A stretch of 64,000 bases of DNA from Microcebus murinus (lineage: Eukaryota > Chordata > Mammalia > Primates > Cheirogaleidae), in NCBI RefSeq assembly GCF_040939455.1, contig NC_134109.1, forward strand, positions 30,769,501 to 30,833,500, in the 5' to 3' direction. The notes under the pieces were generated by a model that saw nothing but the letters and a program-made list of their open reading frames with translations, was not told where the DNA came from and made no database searches. Every line of letters begins with the position of its first letter. Within the stretch, counting starts at the first letter, position 1. This document shows, piece after piece, positions 45,484-58,106 of the stretch. The position numbers and the translations under genes are program-made.

Positions 45484-46482
45484 ATGGGAAGAAATCAGCG
45501 AAGGAACTCAGGAAATATGAAGAACCAAACGGAAAACACACCCCCAAAGAGGAGCACCAGCACCCTAGAAACGGACACCAACCAAAATCAGGCAACCAAA
45601 ATGACAGAAGAGGAATTTCGTATGTGGATCATAAGAACACTCACCGACCTGCAACAACAACTCAATAACCAACACAAAGAAACCACAAAAAGCCTCCAGG
45701 ACCTAGAAGAATAGTTCACTAAAGAAATAGACACAATGAGGAAAAGTTTAACCGAACTCCTGGAAATGAAGAATCAATTCAGGGAACTACAAAATACAGT
45801 GGAAAGTCTCAAGAACAGGGTAGATCAAACAGAAGAAACAATCTCACAGCTTGAAGATAACACCCTCCAACTAACTAAAACCGTCACAGAGATAGAGCAG
45901 AGAAACAAGAGAAAAGAGCAAAGCCTACAAGAGCTGTGGGATTATGTGAAGAAACCTAATGTGAGGGTCATAGGGTTACCAGAAGGGGAAGAAGACAACA
46001 CTCAAGGGTTGGACAAGCTATTTGAAGATATAATAGAGGAAAATTTCCCAGGCCTTGCTCAAAATCTCGATATACAAGTTCAAGAAGCTCAGAGGACCCC
46101 GGGGAGATTCAATGCAAACAGGAAGACGTCACGACATGCAGTCATCAGACTGACCAAAATATCAACTAAAGAGGCCCTTCTAAGAGCTGTAAGACGAAAG
46201 AAGCAAGTGACATACAAGGGAAAGCCAATTCGAATAACACCAGACTTCTCTACTGAGACTTTACAAGCAAGGAGAGACTGGGGCCCCATTCTCACTCTTC
46301 TGAAACAAAACAATGTCCAGCCTAGAATCTTATTCCCTGCAAAACTAAGCTTCGTATGTGAAGGAGAAATAAAGACATTCTCTGACAACCAAAGTCTCAG
46401 AGAATTCACCAAGACGAGACCAGCCTCACAACGAGTACTCAAAACAGTGCTACGCACAGAACACCATAATAAAAACTCGTGA
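45484..46482 (+). pseudogene. L1 ORF1 with in-frame TAG, unit 2
   Basis: Same TAG as the other copies (45712-45714), then open from 45736. Two amino-acid differences from units 0 and 1 were noticed in the C-terminal domain. Confidence 0.9.
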
Positions 46483-46527
46483 ATATAAAAACAACCAAAA
46501 CCCAAAGATTAAAGGCCAGATAATACA

Positions 46528-49500
46528 ATGGCTCAAGAGAGAAATCAAAGCAACAACATCCAACCCAACAGAATGAACAGTAATCTACCTTACCTATCAG
46601 TTCTCTCAATAAATGTGAATGGCTTAAACTCTCCACTCAAGAGACATAGGCTGGCTGAATGGATAAGAAAATGCAGGCCAAGTATATGGTATCTTCAGGA
46701 AACACATCTAACCTGCAAGGATGCATATAGACTAAAAGTAAAAGGTTGGAGATCAGATTTCTAGGCAAGTGGAAGCCAAAAGAAGGCTGGCGTGGAAGTT
46801 CTAATTTCAGACGATTTAGTTTTTAAACCAACAAAAGTAGTGAAAGACAAAGAGGGTCATTATATAATGGTGAAGGGCACACTTCAACAAGAAGAGATAA
46901 CAATTTTAAGTATATATGCACCCAACTTAGGTGCACCCAGTTTCATAAAGCAAACCTTACTGGAGCTAAGCAAATGGATTAATAGCAACTCCATAATCAC
47001 CGGAGATTTCAACACCCCACTGACGGCACGAGACAGGTCCTCCAAACAGAAAATTAATAAAGAAATAATGAACTTAAACAAAACCTTGGAACAACTGGGT
47101 CTGACTGACATCTACAGGACATTCTACCCAAAATCCACTGAATATACGTTCTTCTCATCAGCTCACGGGGCATTCTCTAAGATTGACCATATCCTAGCAC
47201 ACAAAGTAAATCTCAAGAAATTTAAAAAAATAGATATCATACCATGTACCTTCTCAGATCACAGTGGAATAAAAGTAGAAATCAACCCTAACACAAACTC
47301 ACATTTCTACACAAAAACGTGGAAATTAAACAACCTCCTACTAAATGATTACTTCATAAATGAAGAAATCAAGATGGAAATAAAAAAATTCTATGAAGAA
47401 AACGACAATGGAGAGACAAGTCATCAAATCCTCTGGGACACAGCTAAGGCAGTTCTGAGAGGAAAGTTTATCTGCATAAATGCCTATAACCAAAAGACAA
47501 AAAGATCACAAATAGACAATCTAACGAAACGACTCAAAGAGCTGGAAAAAGAAGGACAGACCAACCCCAAACCCAGCAGAAGAAGTGAAATCAACAAGAT
47601 CAAATCAGAAGTAAACGAAATTGAAAACAGGGAAGCTATTCAGGAGATTAATAAAGCAAAAAGTTGGTTCTTTGAAAAAATAAACAAAATTGACACACCA
47701 TTGGCTAAGCTAACGAAAAGCAGAAAAGAGAAATCTCTAAGAAGCTCCATCAGGAACACAAAAGGAGATAGCACAGCTGATCCCAAAGAGATACAAGATA
47801 TAATTTATGAATACTACAAAAATATTTATGCACGCAAACTGGAAAATGTGGAGGAAATGGACAAATTTCTGGAAACATACAGCCTCCCTAGGCTCAACCA
47901 GGAAGAAATAGATTCCCTGAACAGACCAATCTCAACAGCTGAAATAGAAACAGCAATTAAAAATCTCCCTAAAAAGAAAAGTCCCGGTCCAGATGGCTTC
48001 ACACCCGAATTTTACCACACTTACAAAGAAGAACTAGTACCTATCCTGCAGAAACTATTCCGCAACATCGAGAAGAATGGAAACCTCCCCAACACCTTTT
48101 ATGAAGCGAATATTACTCTGATACCAAACCCAGGAAAGGATGCAACAATAAAAGGAAACTACAGACCAATATCCCTAATTGATACAGATGCAAAAATTTT
48201 CAACAAAATATTAGCTAACCGAACCCAGACACTTACCAAAAAAATAATCCATCACGACCAAGTGGGCTTCATCCCAGGGATGCAGGGATGCTTCAACAGA
48301 CGTAAATCTATAAATGCAATTCACCACATAAACAGAAGCAAAAACAAAGACCACATGATTCTTTCAATAGATGCAGAAAAAGCTTTTGACAAAATTCAAC
48401 ACCCTTTCATGATACGAACACTTACTAAAATATGCATAGGACGTAGGACATACCTAAAACTGTTATAAGCCATATATGACAGACCCATAGCCAACATCAT
48501 ACTGAATGGGGAAAAATGGAAAGCATTCCCACTTAGAACTGGAACCAGACAAGGCTGCCCACTATCTCCACTTCTGTTCAACATAGTGCTGGAAGTCCTG
48601 GCTACAGCAATCAGACAGGAAAATGGAATTAAAGGTATCCAAATAGGGGCAGAAGAGATCAAACTTTCACTGTTTGCTGATGATATGATATTATATCTAG
48701 AAAACCCCAAAGATTCAACCAAGAAACTCCTGGAACTGATCAATGAATTTCGTAAAGTCTCAGGATACAAAATCAATACACAGAAATCAGAGGCATTCCT
48801 ATACGCCAACAACAATCCAATTGAGAACCAAATCAAAGACTCAATTCCCTTCACAATAGCAACAAAGAAATTAAAGTACCTAGGAATATACTTAACCAAG
48901 GAGGTAAAAGACCTTTACAGGGAGAACTATGAAACACTGAGGAAGGAAATAGCAGAGGATGTAAACAGATGGAAATCCATACCATGCTCGTGGATCGGCA
49001 GACTCAACATCATCAAAATGTCTATACTAACCAAACCGATCTACAGATTCAATGCAATACCTATTAAAATCCCATCAGCATTCTTCACAGATATAGAAAA
49101 AATAATTTTACGCTTCGTATGGAACCAAAGAAGACCCCGAATATCAAGAGCAATTCTAGGCAACAAAAACAAAATGGGAGGCATTAAAAGGCCAGATATC
49201 AAACTATACTAGAAAGCTCTAGTAATTAAATCAATATGGTATTGGCACAAAAATAGGAATATTGACCAGTGGAACAGATGTGAGAATCCTGATATAAAAC
49301 CATCCTCATATAGCCATCTAATCTTTGACAAAGCAGACGAAAACCTACGCTGGGGAAAAGAATCCCTTTTCAATAAATGGTGCTGGGAAAACTGGATAGC
49401 CACCTGTAGAAGGCTAAAACAGGACCCACACCTTTCACCTCTCACAAAAATCAACTCACGCTGGATAACAGACTTAAACCTAAGGTATGAAACTATTAGA

Positions 49501-50407
49501 ATTCTAGAGGAAAATGTTGGAAACACTCTCCTAGACATCGGCCTAGGCAAAGAGTTTATGAAGAAGTCCCCAAAGGCAATCACAGCAGCAAGAAAAATAA
49601 ATAAATGGGACATGATCAAACTACAAAGCTTCTGCACAGCCAAAGAAATAGTCATGAAAGTAAACAGACAACCTACAGAATGGGAGAAAATTTTTGCATC
49701 CTATGCATCCGATAAGGGACTGATAACTAGAATATACTTAGAACTCACGAAAATCAGGAAGAAAAAAATCAAATAACCCTATTAAAAAGTGGGCAAAGGA
49801 TTTGAACAGAAACTTTTCTAAAGAAGACAGAAGAATGGCCAACAAACATATGAAAAAATGCTCAACATCTCTAATCATCAGGGAAATGCAAATCAAAACC
49901 ACAATGAGATATCACTTAACTCCAGTGAGAATGGCCTTTATCAAAAAGTCTCCGAACCATAAATGCTGGCGTGGATGCGGAGAGAGAGGAACACTCCTAC
50001 ACTGCTGGTGGGACTGCAAACTAGTTCAACCTTTGTGGAAAGCAATATGGAGATACCTTAAAGCGATACAAGTGAATCTACCATTTGATGCAGCAATCCC
50101 ATTGCTGGGCATCTACCCAAAAGATCCAATGACACTCTACAAAAAAGACACCTGCACTCGAATGTTTATAGCAGCACAATTCATAATTGCAAGGCTGTGG
50201 AAACAGCCCAAGTGCCCATCAATCCAAGAATGGATTAATAAAATGTGGCATATGTATACCATGGAGTACTATTCAGCTCTAAGAAACAATGGTGATATAG
50301 CATACTTTATATTTTCCTGGTTAGAGCTGGAACCCATACTATTTAGTGAAGTTTCCCAAGAATGGAAAAACAAGCACCACATATACTCACCAGCAAATTG
50401 GTATTAA
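46528..50407 (+). pseudogene. L1 ORF2, full length but broken, unit 2
   Basis: Runs from the endonuclease start at 46528 to the natural C-terminal end at 50407. It has a private TAG at 46762, TAA at 48466 and TAG at 49210, another stop at 49774, and a frame change between 49776 and 49802. FADDM (near 48675) is intact, and the Cys-rich C-terminal knuckle (CWRGC...HCWWDC) lies near 49965-50020. It lacks the TAA seen at 17570 and 33005, and it keeps the more ancestral Asp residues just before that point. Confidence 0.92.
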
Positions 50408-50653
50408 CTGAACAGCACCTAAGTGGTCACATAGGTACTACAGTAATAGGGTGTTGGGCAGGTGGGAGGGGGGCGGAGGGGCAGGTATATACATATATAA
50501 TGAGTGAGATGTGCACCATCTGGGGGATGGTCATGCTGGAGACTCAGACTTGTGGGGGGAGTGGAGGAAATGGGCATTTATTGAAACCTTAAAATCTGTA
50601 CCCCCATAATATGCTGAAATAAAAAAAATCCTTTCAATTAAAAAAAAAAGAGA

Positions 50654-50771
50654 GAGGAGGGTTTTTTTCTTTGTTCGTTTGTTTTGGGAGAGGAAATAGG
50701 GAGATCTATGAAGGGAAGAAGATAGGCACAAATGGAATTTTTCATCTATGATCTTGGGGAAAACTGCCAAC
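50654..50771. other. Pre-insertion DNA after L1, unit 2 only
   Basis: About 120 bp between the L1 target duplication and the first LTR. No feature seen. It is part of the segment deleted from units 0 and 1. Confidence 0.5.
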
Positions 50772-51330
50772 TGTTGGGGTGAAGGGAAAACTTCCCCTTC
50801 GCCCTCAGAGGTTCACCGAAAAATCAACGCACAGAAAAGCAGATTTAATAAGAGAAAAGTTATGAAATTTATTTTAATGTATATACATGGGAGCCCTCGT
50901 AATATGGAGATGCAACTCCCCAGTGGAGTTCAGAAGTTTATATGCCTTTCTGATAAAATGTGTTATGGGAGGGGGAGAAGAGAAATTCTGTTGAGGGGCA
51001 ATAAAGGGTTACTAGGGAGGATGAGTGGATGGGGGAGGAAGATTAAGTATAGTTCCCTTAAAATTTAAAGGAGCCTGAGAGATGGGCCATTGTCTTCTTA
51101 AAAAGTCTGTTCAGGTATGGTCACATTCCCAGTCTTACAGGGAGGGGAAGAAAAGAACAATTGCTCTCCTGGGTGGGTCTGGATCTCAGGCAGATAAAGA
51201 AACTTCAGTGAGGGGCGGGCAGCGGAAGCGAGAAGGTCAGAGAGATGTTGAGGCTTCTTTATTCAGTCCAGAATATCAAAATGCCATGAATGCCATATTT
51301 TGGGGTGAAAATATTTCTAATTTCCTTCAC
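50772..51330 (-). repeat. Class I-type LTR, minus strand, unit 2 only
   Basis: Read on the minus strand, it starts near 51330 with a CCCCAAAATA block, passes CTGACC and a GGCTCCCATG...TTTTCTC...TTAA motif near 50900-50840, and ends CCCCAACA at 50772. The same order of motifs occurs in the plus-strand LTR at 51516, so the two are related LTRs facing opposite ways. The boundary at 51330 is approximate. No internal retroviral sequence lies between them. Confidence 0.6.
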
Positions 51331-51515
51331 TACCATGAAGAAAAGGTATCCATTTCTGGGGCCTGGGAATTGGCCCTGGAAATCTTTACTTTAAGGCCAC
51401 CTGTAGGGATGGTTTTCCAATTATCCTGGGAGTGCTGAGGGCCCTCTACCTTGGTGTGTCTAGCATAAGCCCAGTAGCATTTTTCTTTCATTTTGATGGC
51501 AGTGTAGACGGTTTG
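51331..51515. other. Spacer between the two inverted LTRs
   Basis: About 185 bp with no recognised feature. Confidence 0.4.
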
Positions 51516-52110
51516 TGTTGGGGTTTAGAAAACAGTACCCCAAAATAAAGGCCTCAGTAGGGGCCTCAGAAGCAAAAGTTTTTCTCTGACCTTCTTTAGC
51601 TTCCTATCTCTTAGTTTCATTCTCCCCTGAGGCTACCCACTGAAAGTGTTAATGGGATCTGTCTTCCCCATGCCAGGTCATAGAAACCAGAGCCTCTTTT
51701 CTCAAAAGCTAACTATGAGACCTGACATCATTGTGTGCAAAAATTGGCCATAACGAAGTTATCTGACCTATCTGGCTTGTCTGTAGGTCATAAGACACCC
51801 ATTCCAGAAAGGGCTCTGCCCTACATCCAGGAGAAAGGAATGCATGCCCGGAGAGGCCAAGAAGAAAGTAGACTGACAGGGCTCGCTGGGTATCCCCACT
51901 CAGCCCGTTAGCACTAGATCATACATACCCTTTCTGTCCAAACGTATTTCTACATGGCTGCCTACACTTTATTGAAGCGAAGCACAAAAATGGACAATTT
52001 CCCCTGTATCTTTGGGTGTGTGTTCTCAAGGCTCCCATGTATACACAGTAAATAAGTTTGTATGCTTTTTCTCCTATTAATCGAACTGCCTCATGTAAGT
52101 CAACTGGCGT
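51516..52110 (+). repeat. Class I-type LTR, plus strand, complete only in unit 2
   Basis: Starts TGTTGGGGTTTAG, has an early CCCCAAAATAAAGG block, and later a GGCTCCCATG...AATAAG...TTTTCTCC motif near 52030-52075, which is typical of MER-type class I LTR ends. The right end is uncertain. Only its last 30-50 bases remain in units 0 and 1, after the deletion junctions at 18659 and 34094. Confidence 0.65.
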
Positions 52111-52191
52111 AAGTGAAACTGCTGATTATATTTCCATTCCCTCAGATTCCTTTGGAATATTCGAGAACGTCATACAAAGTAAATTATACTT

Positions 52192-52462
52192 TACCTCATT
52201 GGGTCTGGTATCTTTGTCTCATAATTTCTGTGAAATTCATCCATGTTCTTGCATGTTTTAGTATTTTGTTCATATTATTATTGAGTATTTTTCCACTGAA
52301 CGAATATAAATTTGTTTACCCATTAAGCTATTAAGGATTAGTTCTCGGTTTCTAGGTTGTGGAATAAACTTATCAATAATGCTGCTATGAACATTCATTG
52401 GCACGACTGTGGACTGTGACTAAGTTCCTAGGACTGGAATTGCTTGACCATAAGGTAAGCAA
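52192..52462 (-). repeat. Old antisense L1 fragment, unit 2
   Basis: Copy of about 18775-19045, resembling the reverse complement of an ancient L1 3' region. Confidence 0.55.
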
Positions 52463-53056
52463 CAGTTTAACTCGATAATAAACTATTATTACACATCCTA
52501 ATTTTTCTATTGTTGACATCACTTTACTCTTAAAATCCATCAATCACACCCAACTCCATCTAGTTTCTATAAAGTGCACTTCTACCCTCAGAATTCCTTT
52601 AAGGAATTGAGCTTCCCTCTCCTTACCATTTGTTTACAATTCCCTCTTTTAATTTCATGTTGAATCGTTTCCTCATTTAGGATTAAGAAATAAGTGATTA
52701 GCTACCCCTGGTTTGCACCAATGCCATTTGTTCTTCCCCCATTTACGACTCCCCTTAGAGAACACGAACTTTTAAGCCCAATTCTACAACAGTTTTCTTA
52801 ATTCCTTCTATTTTGTCCCCCTCTTGCCTAGGTCCCCAGGCCTGGGTCCTCAGCTCACTGAGCACAGCCTCCCCTGATGAGCACACCATTGTTATGTAAT
52901 AGTCTAACCCTGCCCATTCAGCTGTCAGGAAGCCCCAAGCCTGCAACCTCACTCTGCTTTCTTCATGGGTGCCCTGGTGAGAAGGTTGATGTTTTGGGGG
53001 TAGTCTTGCCTACCTCCCACTTGACTGCATTTTTCTGGGCAAAGGCGCTCTTACTC
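52463..53056 (+). promoter_or_regulatory. ADAM-3 upstream region with candidate 3' splice site
   Basis: Same layout as upstream of ADAM-1. The tract before the AG at 52830-52831 differs by two bases (CTCTTGCCTAG) and stays pyrimidine-rich. No gene. Confidence 0.4.
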
Positions 53057-55375
53057 ATGGGGCCTGCCTGGCTCCAGGTCCCCCTGACGGGTACTCTCTG
53101 GTTACTGGTGCTCTGGGCATTTCTATCCCCTGTCTGCTGCTCCCATGATCCACCAGTATGGCGCTTCGCTTCCTCTGAAATTGTGATCCCCAGGAAAGTG
53201 CCCCCTAGGAGGGGTGGAGTTGAGACGCCAGACCAGCTCTCCTACAGCATACGCTTCCAGGGCAGAAGGCATGTGATCCACATGAAGCTGAAGAAGGCCT
53301 TGCTGCCCAGACATTTTCCTATTATTACTAATAATGACCAAGGGGCCATGCAGGAGGACTATCCCTTTGTTCCCCGAGACTGTTACTACTACAGCTACCT
53401 GGAAGGAGTTCCGGGGTCCATGGCCACACTGGACACTTGCTATGGAGGTCTGCGTGGCATGATACAGGTGGATGACTCCACTTACGAAATCAAACCTCTG
53501 GAGGCTTCTTCCAAATTTGAACACCTGGTATCTTTGCTTGTGTCAGAAGAAAGACCAGGAGAGGCTCAAAAGTGTAACATTGACGACGAACAGGCGGATG
53601 AAGCATTTGAAAAGGTAAAACTTGCTGAAATTCCTAGAGCAGGCCCCGCTTATTTCTGGAGGCTTCATAAGAAACATATAAAAATTCACTACACAATTTC
53701 TAGTTCATTATCTTCAAACATGGGTAAGAATATGACACTCATGATAGAGAATGCAATGATTATCAACAGCATACTACATACCATTTTCAAACAAGTTGAT
53801 CTAAATGTCTTCATACGTGTTTTGTGCATATGGAGGGATTGGGATGGAGTACCCCTTGATGAATTCCCTAATATCCACGACTCTGTATCTGATTTTGGTG
53901 TGTGGAAAGAACATGGTATTTATAAGGAGGCTAGCCACGATACTTCAATTCTTTTAACAGGACATGCAGTTAAAGGCGCCCACTATTTTGCCTTCCAGAA
54001 CGCAATGTGCAATGCCAACTGGGGAGTAGTGTATGTATTTGTAACAAGGGTTCACATATTTTTTGCTGCAACTGTTGCAGCACATTCACTAGGTCATAAC
54101 ATGGGTGCAGAACATGATGAGCAGTATTGTGTTTGTTTTCGAAGAAGCCACTGTCTCATGAGCAGTCCTGCCGGTCTTAGAGATCTAATGAGTAATTGTA
54201 GTTATTATGCTATTCATCGAAGACTACTTGAATGGGATCCTTGTTTAAGTAGTCCAAACCCTCCTCCATATAAAAATTTTCCTTATGTAGCACCCCGCTG
54301 TGGAGACAAGATCAAAAATGCGCAAGAAGAGTGTGATTGTGGCTCATTTAAAGACTGTGTTAATGATAGGTGTTGCGAAACCAATTGTGTCCTCAGAGGC
54401 AGCAGTCAATGTAATACAGGAGCTTGTTGCCAGAGGTGTAAACATGCTCCTTCTGGAATGATTTGCAGGGAAGCACTTGGTATTTGTGATCTACCGGAAT
54501 ACTGTACTGGGCAAAACGAGACGTGTCCACCTGACGTCTACATTCAGGATGGAACTCCATGTTCAGCAGTAGCTGTTTGTGTGAGCGGAAACTGCAGTGA
54601 CCGTGACTTGCAGTGTCAAGCCCTTTTTGGCTTTGAAGTAAAAGATAGTAAACCAGTATGCTATCAAAAATTGAATATCATGGGTGACCGATTTGGAAAC
54701 TGTGGGGTTAGGGTAGAACGAGGGGGAGGTCAATCTGTGAGGTGTGAAGAAAAGGACGTTTTTTGTGGAATGTTGCACTGTAGAGGTGTCAAAACTCTTC
54801 CGGGTGGAGGTGAACACACTACCTTTCATAGAATAATAGTGCACGATGCTCAAGAAGAAGAATGCTCTGGATATGATGCACACTTCGGAACAGAATTGCC
54901 AGAAATTGGGCTTGTAGTGGATGGTGCAACGTGTGGCCCAGGAAGCTACTGTGTACGACAGAATTGTACGTTTTATCAGGACATGAATTTTGACTGTGAT
55001 GTGAAGACATGCAATTTCAGAGGAGTGTGCAACAACAAAAAACATTGTCACTGTATTCGTGGTTGGAAACCACCAACTTGTGAAGTGAGAGGAGTAGGTG
55101 GCAGTTTAGATAGTGGCCCTCCACCTAATACTGAAGCTGGTTTTCGAGCCAGCATACGTGTGAATATAAACCATTTGCTAATTTTTGTCTTGATTCGTTT
55201 CAGTCTTTTTCTGTTTATACTTATCATCGGTTGCCTTACACAAGCAACGCGATCTGTAGAAGAGGTAACAGTGGAAGCTACTGAAGCACCTATAGCACCT
55301 GAAGCACCTATAGCACCTGAAGCACCTAAAGCACATAAAGCACATAAAGACTTGGTAAAGTCTCCCAAGAAATAA
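53057..55375 (+). CDS. Testis-type ADAM, diverged metalloprotease domain (ADAM-3)
   Basis: 772 residues from the signal-peptide Met at 53057 (an upstream in-frame ATG is at 52877). It has the same domain order as ADAM-1. Residues 1-179 are identical to ADAM-1 and ADAM-2. Residues 180-403, the metalloprotease-like domain, differ at about 46 positions; the remainder differs at about 15. The zinc motif at 343-353 reads [11 protein letters not shown]: Ser replaces the catalytic Glu, but the motif is otherwise closer to the active consensus than in ADAM-1. The tail carries an extra 12 residues made of Ala-Pro-Ile/Glu repeats (near 55287-55322). It is probably non-proteolytic. Of the three it looks the least degenerate. 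Confidence 0.93.
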   Translation: MGPAWLQVPLTGTLWLLVLWAFLSPVCCSHDPPVWRFASSEIVIPRKVPPRRGGVETPDQLSYSIRFQGRRHVIHMKLKKALLPRHFPIITNNDQGAMQEDYPFVPRDCYYYSYLEGVPGSMATLDTCYGGLRGMIQVDDSTYEIKPLEASSKFEHLVSLLVSEERPGEAQKCNIDDEQADEAFEKVKLAEIPRAGPAYFWRLHKKHIKIHYTISSSLSSNMGKNMTLMIENAMIINSILHTIFKQVDLNVFIRVLCIWRDWDGVPLDEFPNIHDSVSDFGVWKEHGIYKEASHDTSILLTGHAVKGAHYFAFQNAMCNANWGVVYVFVTRVHIFFAATVAAHSLGHNMGAEHDEQYCVCFRRSHCLMSSPAGLRDLMSNCSYYAIHRRLLEWDPCLSSPNPPPYKNFPYVAPRCGDKIKNAQEECDCGSFKDCVNDRCCETNCVLRGSSQCNTGACCQRCKHAPSGMICREALGICDLPEYCTGQNETCPPDVYIQDGTPCSAVAVCVSGNCSDRDLQCQALFGFEVKDSKPVCYQKLNIMGDRFGNCGVRVERGGGQSVRCEEKDVFCGMLHCRGVKTLPGGGEHTTFHRIIVHDAQEEECSGYDAHFGTELPEIGLVVDGATCGPGSYCVRQNCTFYQDMNFDCDVKTCNFRGVCNNKKHCHCIRGWKPPTCEVRGVGGSLDSGPPPNTEAGFRASIRVNINHLLIFVLIRFSLFLFILIIGCLTQATRSVEEVTVEATEAPIAPEAPIAPEAPKAHKAHKDLVKSPKK
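55287..55322 (+). repeat. In-frame 36-bp repeat insertion in the ADAM-3 tail
   Basis: Repeated GCACCT(A/G)(T/A)A blocks add exactly 12 codons relative to ADAM-1 and ADAM-2. The cytoplasmic tail is therefore a coding minisatellite. Exact borders are arbitrary within the repeat. Confidence 0.8.
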
Positions 55376-58058
55376 TAATGAAAGCCCATGCAGAGGGGAA
55401 ACTCACATTGGCACTTATTGTGAGAAATGATCAATAATCACTCTGACAACAACAGAATCTTTTGGCAATTCTGACGTCATCTGGCAATAAAATCACTTTG
55501 CAATTTGTGTCTGCTCGTGTCCTTAATACTCCCGTAGATGAGGGCATAAACCCTTAGACACTAACAAGAGGACCTGTACTTATTTACCATTTGGTGTCTA
55601 ATATTTTCTAGATACCCCTGTAGCAAGTCTTGTGTGCAGTTGTATGTGCTTGTTTTTAACACTCTTAAGGTCTTTTTCTGATTGGTTATGTACGAGATTT
55701 CTGTTATTTGTCCATATCATTGTTAGTGCTAAACAAATAAGCATAGAAAGTAATTTTGGCAGAGGTGCAACAGGAAGATTAAAGATCTTTTGCGTCACAG
55801 GTGCCTTGAATCTCAGCAGTGGTCAGGCCACCTGCTGACTGTGAGATCATCCGCACAGTCTTAATAGTCCAGAGTTTCAAGGTGCACATTTTACCGTCGG
55901 AGATGAAATGTACTTTCCCAACGCTTCTGTGGCAATTAAAAGTAAGCACTTAAGAAAGGCCCGGGACAATTTAGGCACTTAGTATGTGCTATCTGCTATC
56001 ATTCTCATTATTATTCTTGTGTCGCGCTGTACCTGGGGTATTCCACATGTAATGTCTTTGGCATGTTATCTTTATTTTTAAGTCAGGACCTAAGGAGTCA
56101 TTCTTCACTGATACATCACTTCTTAACGTCTCTGCTTGTCGAAGTCATAGGATCTCATTTTTTAAATCTCAGGAAGTGCCTAAGTACAGCCTGCCTATAA
56201 ATCCTAGGATGAAGCTGAAACCTGATGTATGTACAGACATAAAATTTTAGCTAAAGGGAATCGGGAAGAATCACTTCAGAAACAGTGCACTAGAACAGGA
56301 TCCGATACCCAGGAATGATTACATTCCTTCTGTTTAAACAACTCAGGTCTGAGATCAAATCTCTGTATGCAAATAGCAAATCTCTTTCTGAAAATGTCAA
56401 ATCTGAATGCAGGTAGCCAGCAAAGGAGAGAGGAAGGATGTAGAACTAGAGAATCAATAGGGTTGCTGCCTAAGACATTGTAGTTTGTCCATCTTTTGTA
56501 TAGCTCTGTTGGCCCCCATGTTTTGTCCAGTTGGCTTAACTGGAAAAGTCACCCGGGTCTTCCTCCAGGGATGGGTTTGATCCCCTGTTACTGTGTCCTT
56601 GTCAAACATCAGTAGGTGCATTTGCACCTGGCACCACTGCCTACTAACAACCAGGCTGGATGACCATTTACTAAACCGGGTTCTATATCCGTGACCCAAA
56701 GGCAATTATTGAAAGTACAGTGTGTCGTCCAACAAGGAGAGTCATTTTGTTACTGTTTGAGCAGACCATTTGTCAAAGTATTATAACTGTACGGCCTCGT
56801 GGCCTGTTTTTCTCTGTCTCTCTTTTTTCCTCCTGTCCAATATCTGCTCATATCCTTTCTGGTCTGTTTTGTATTTGTGAAGCAGTTTTGTTTTCCCCAA
56901 GCTGTTTCATCTGTAGTTCCATCAGTTCGAATGTGTGTGGTTTTCGCTGTGTTCATGTTGCTATGTTGAAAGTACTGAACTGTGTGTTTCAACTGGAGAA
57001 GAGGTCTGGTGTGACAGACAACTTGATTATTTCTGAATAGCATCTGATAATTCAGGTTAAAGGCCCTAAACAAAGAGGTGTTCATGTCAGCATTAAGGCC
57101 TAATATGAGTGTTCATTAAAAGCGGCCCCTCGTTGGTGCCAGAGATTTGAGACAGGCTCATCACACCCGTGTAACCTTGATGGCATTAACTCAGTCAACA
57201 TAAGGGCAGAAAACTTCAGAGTCACCTTTAAGACGTTTCCCTCCTATTTTTAGAACATCCGTGTGTCAAAGGGAGGTGGTATTCCAGGTCAAACGGTAAG
57301 TGCTAGCTGGAGAGTGGAGGAGGAGCAAGGGGCCCCAAAAGAAGACAGGGATCCGGATAGAAGGCAGATGAGACAAGGGCGGGGTTATAACAGACAGGAA
57401 GGGGAAGGTCTTTGGGAAGGGAAGAACATTGAGGTTGTTGAAAAGAGGCCTCAAAAAGGCTAGAGTCTGTTCAAAAGGTTTCTTTTCTTGATTTCTTCAT
57501 GCCAACGGGAGTAATCTATCCCTGGCGTGTCAGGTATTCCATTATCCTTCTTTTCTAAGATGCCACAAAAATGCACAAGTTTGACATGTCCCAAGTTACC
57601 CAGAGGCCACTGCTGTTCAAAATTATACTTTCTGGAATCATGCCACTGATGACTTTAATGGATTTACAAACTTTGTGCCGATGATATACCCAGCACAGAT
57701 CTGGCCAGGGGTTTAGGTTGAACAGGAGTTTGCATAGTAAGAGACGTCTGAGAGAGCCTTGCCCTATCTTAGGAAAATCGCCTAAATCCTGCACTCATCC
57801 AAAGAATTGCAAAAGACAAAAGGAAAATTCTGACTTCACTCTCACAAAAAGTTGGCCTACAAAAGAATCAAGGCCTGCAAACTCCATGCTATGAGGAAAA
57901 CAAATCATAGAACAGGAACAGGACTCACCTCTCCACTCCAGGAAATCAGGATTTTTTGATACATGCTGTCTTTGACCCACAACTGGGCAGTGTTGGGGGT
58001 TTGTCCAAAACTATCCCAAGTAACAACACAAGACTATCAAATGTATATGTGTATGCGT

Positions 58059-58059
<1 letters not shown>
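55376..58059. other. Unit 3 backbone with intact ERV empty site
   Basis: Same backbone. The empty site GTCTG is at 57004-57008. No gene recognised. Confidence 0.7.
55486..55491 (+). terminator. Poly(A) signal of ADAM-3
   Basis: AATAAA about 110 bp after the stop, as in the other copies. Confidence 0.6.

Positions 58060-58103
<44 letters not shown>
58060..58103. repeat. (CA)n microsatellite, unit 3
   Basis: Pure CA run of about 44 bp. Confidence 0.97.

Positions 58104-58106
<3 letters not shown>

Larger units (their letters stand above)
44041..50644 (+). mobile_element. L1 element, unit 2, complete 5' to 3'
   Basis: The only copy in the window with both ends: a 5' UTR starting after AAAAAGAGA (44032-44040), ORF1, ORF2, a 3' UTR with a G-rich tract, and a poly(A) run ending in a second AAAAAGAGA at about 50645-50653. 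About 6.6 kb. The 9-bp duplication with a TT/AAAA nick site supports standard target-primed insertion. The 3' UTR resembles lemur L1 (from memory). Both ORFs are broken, so it is inactive. Confidence 0.95.
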
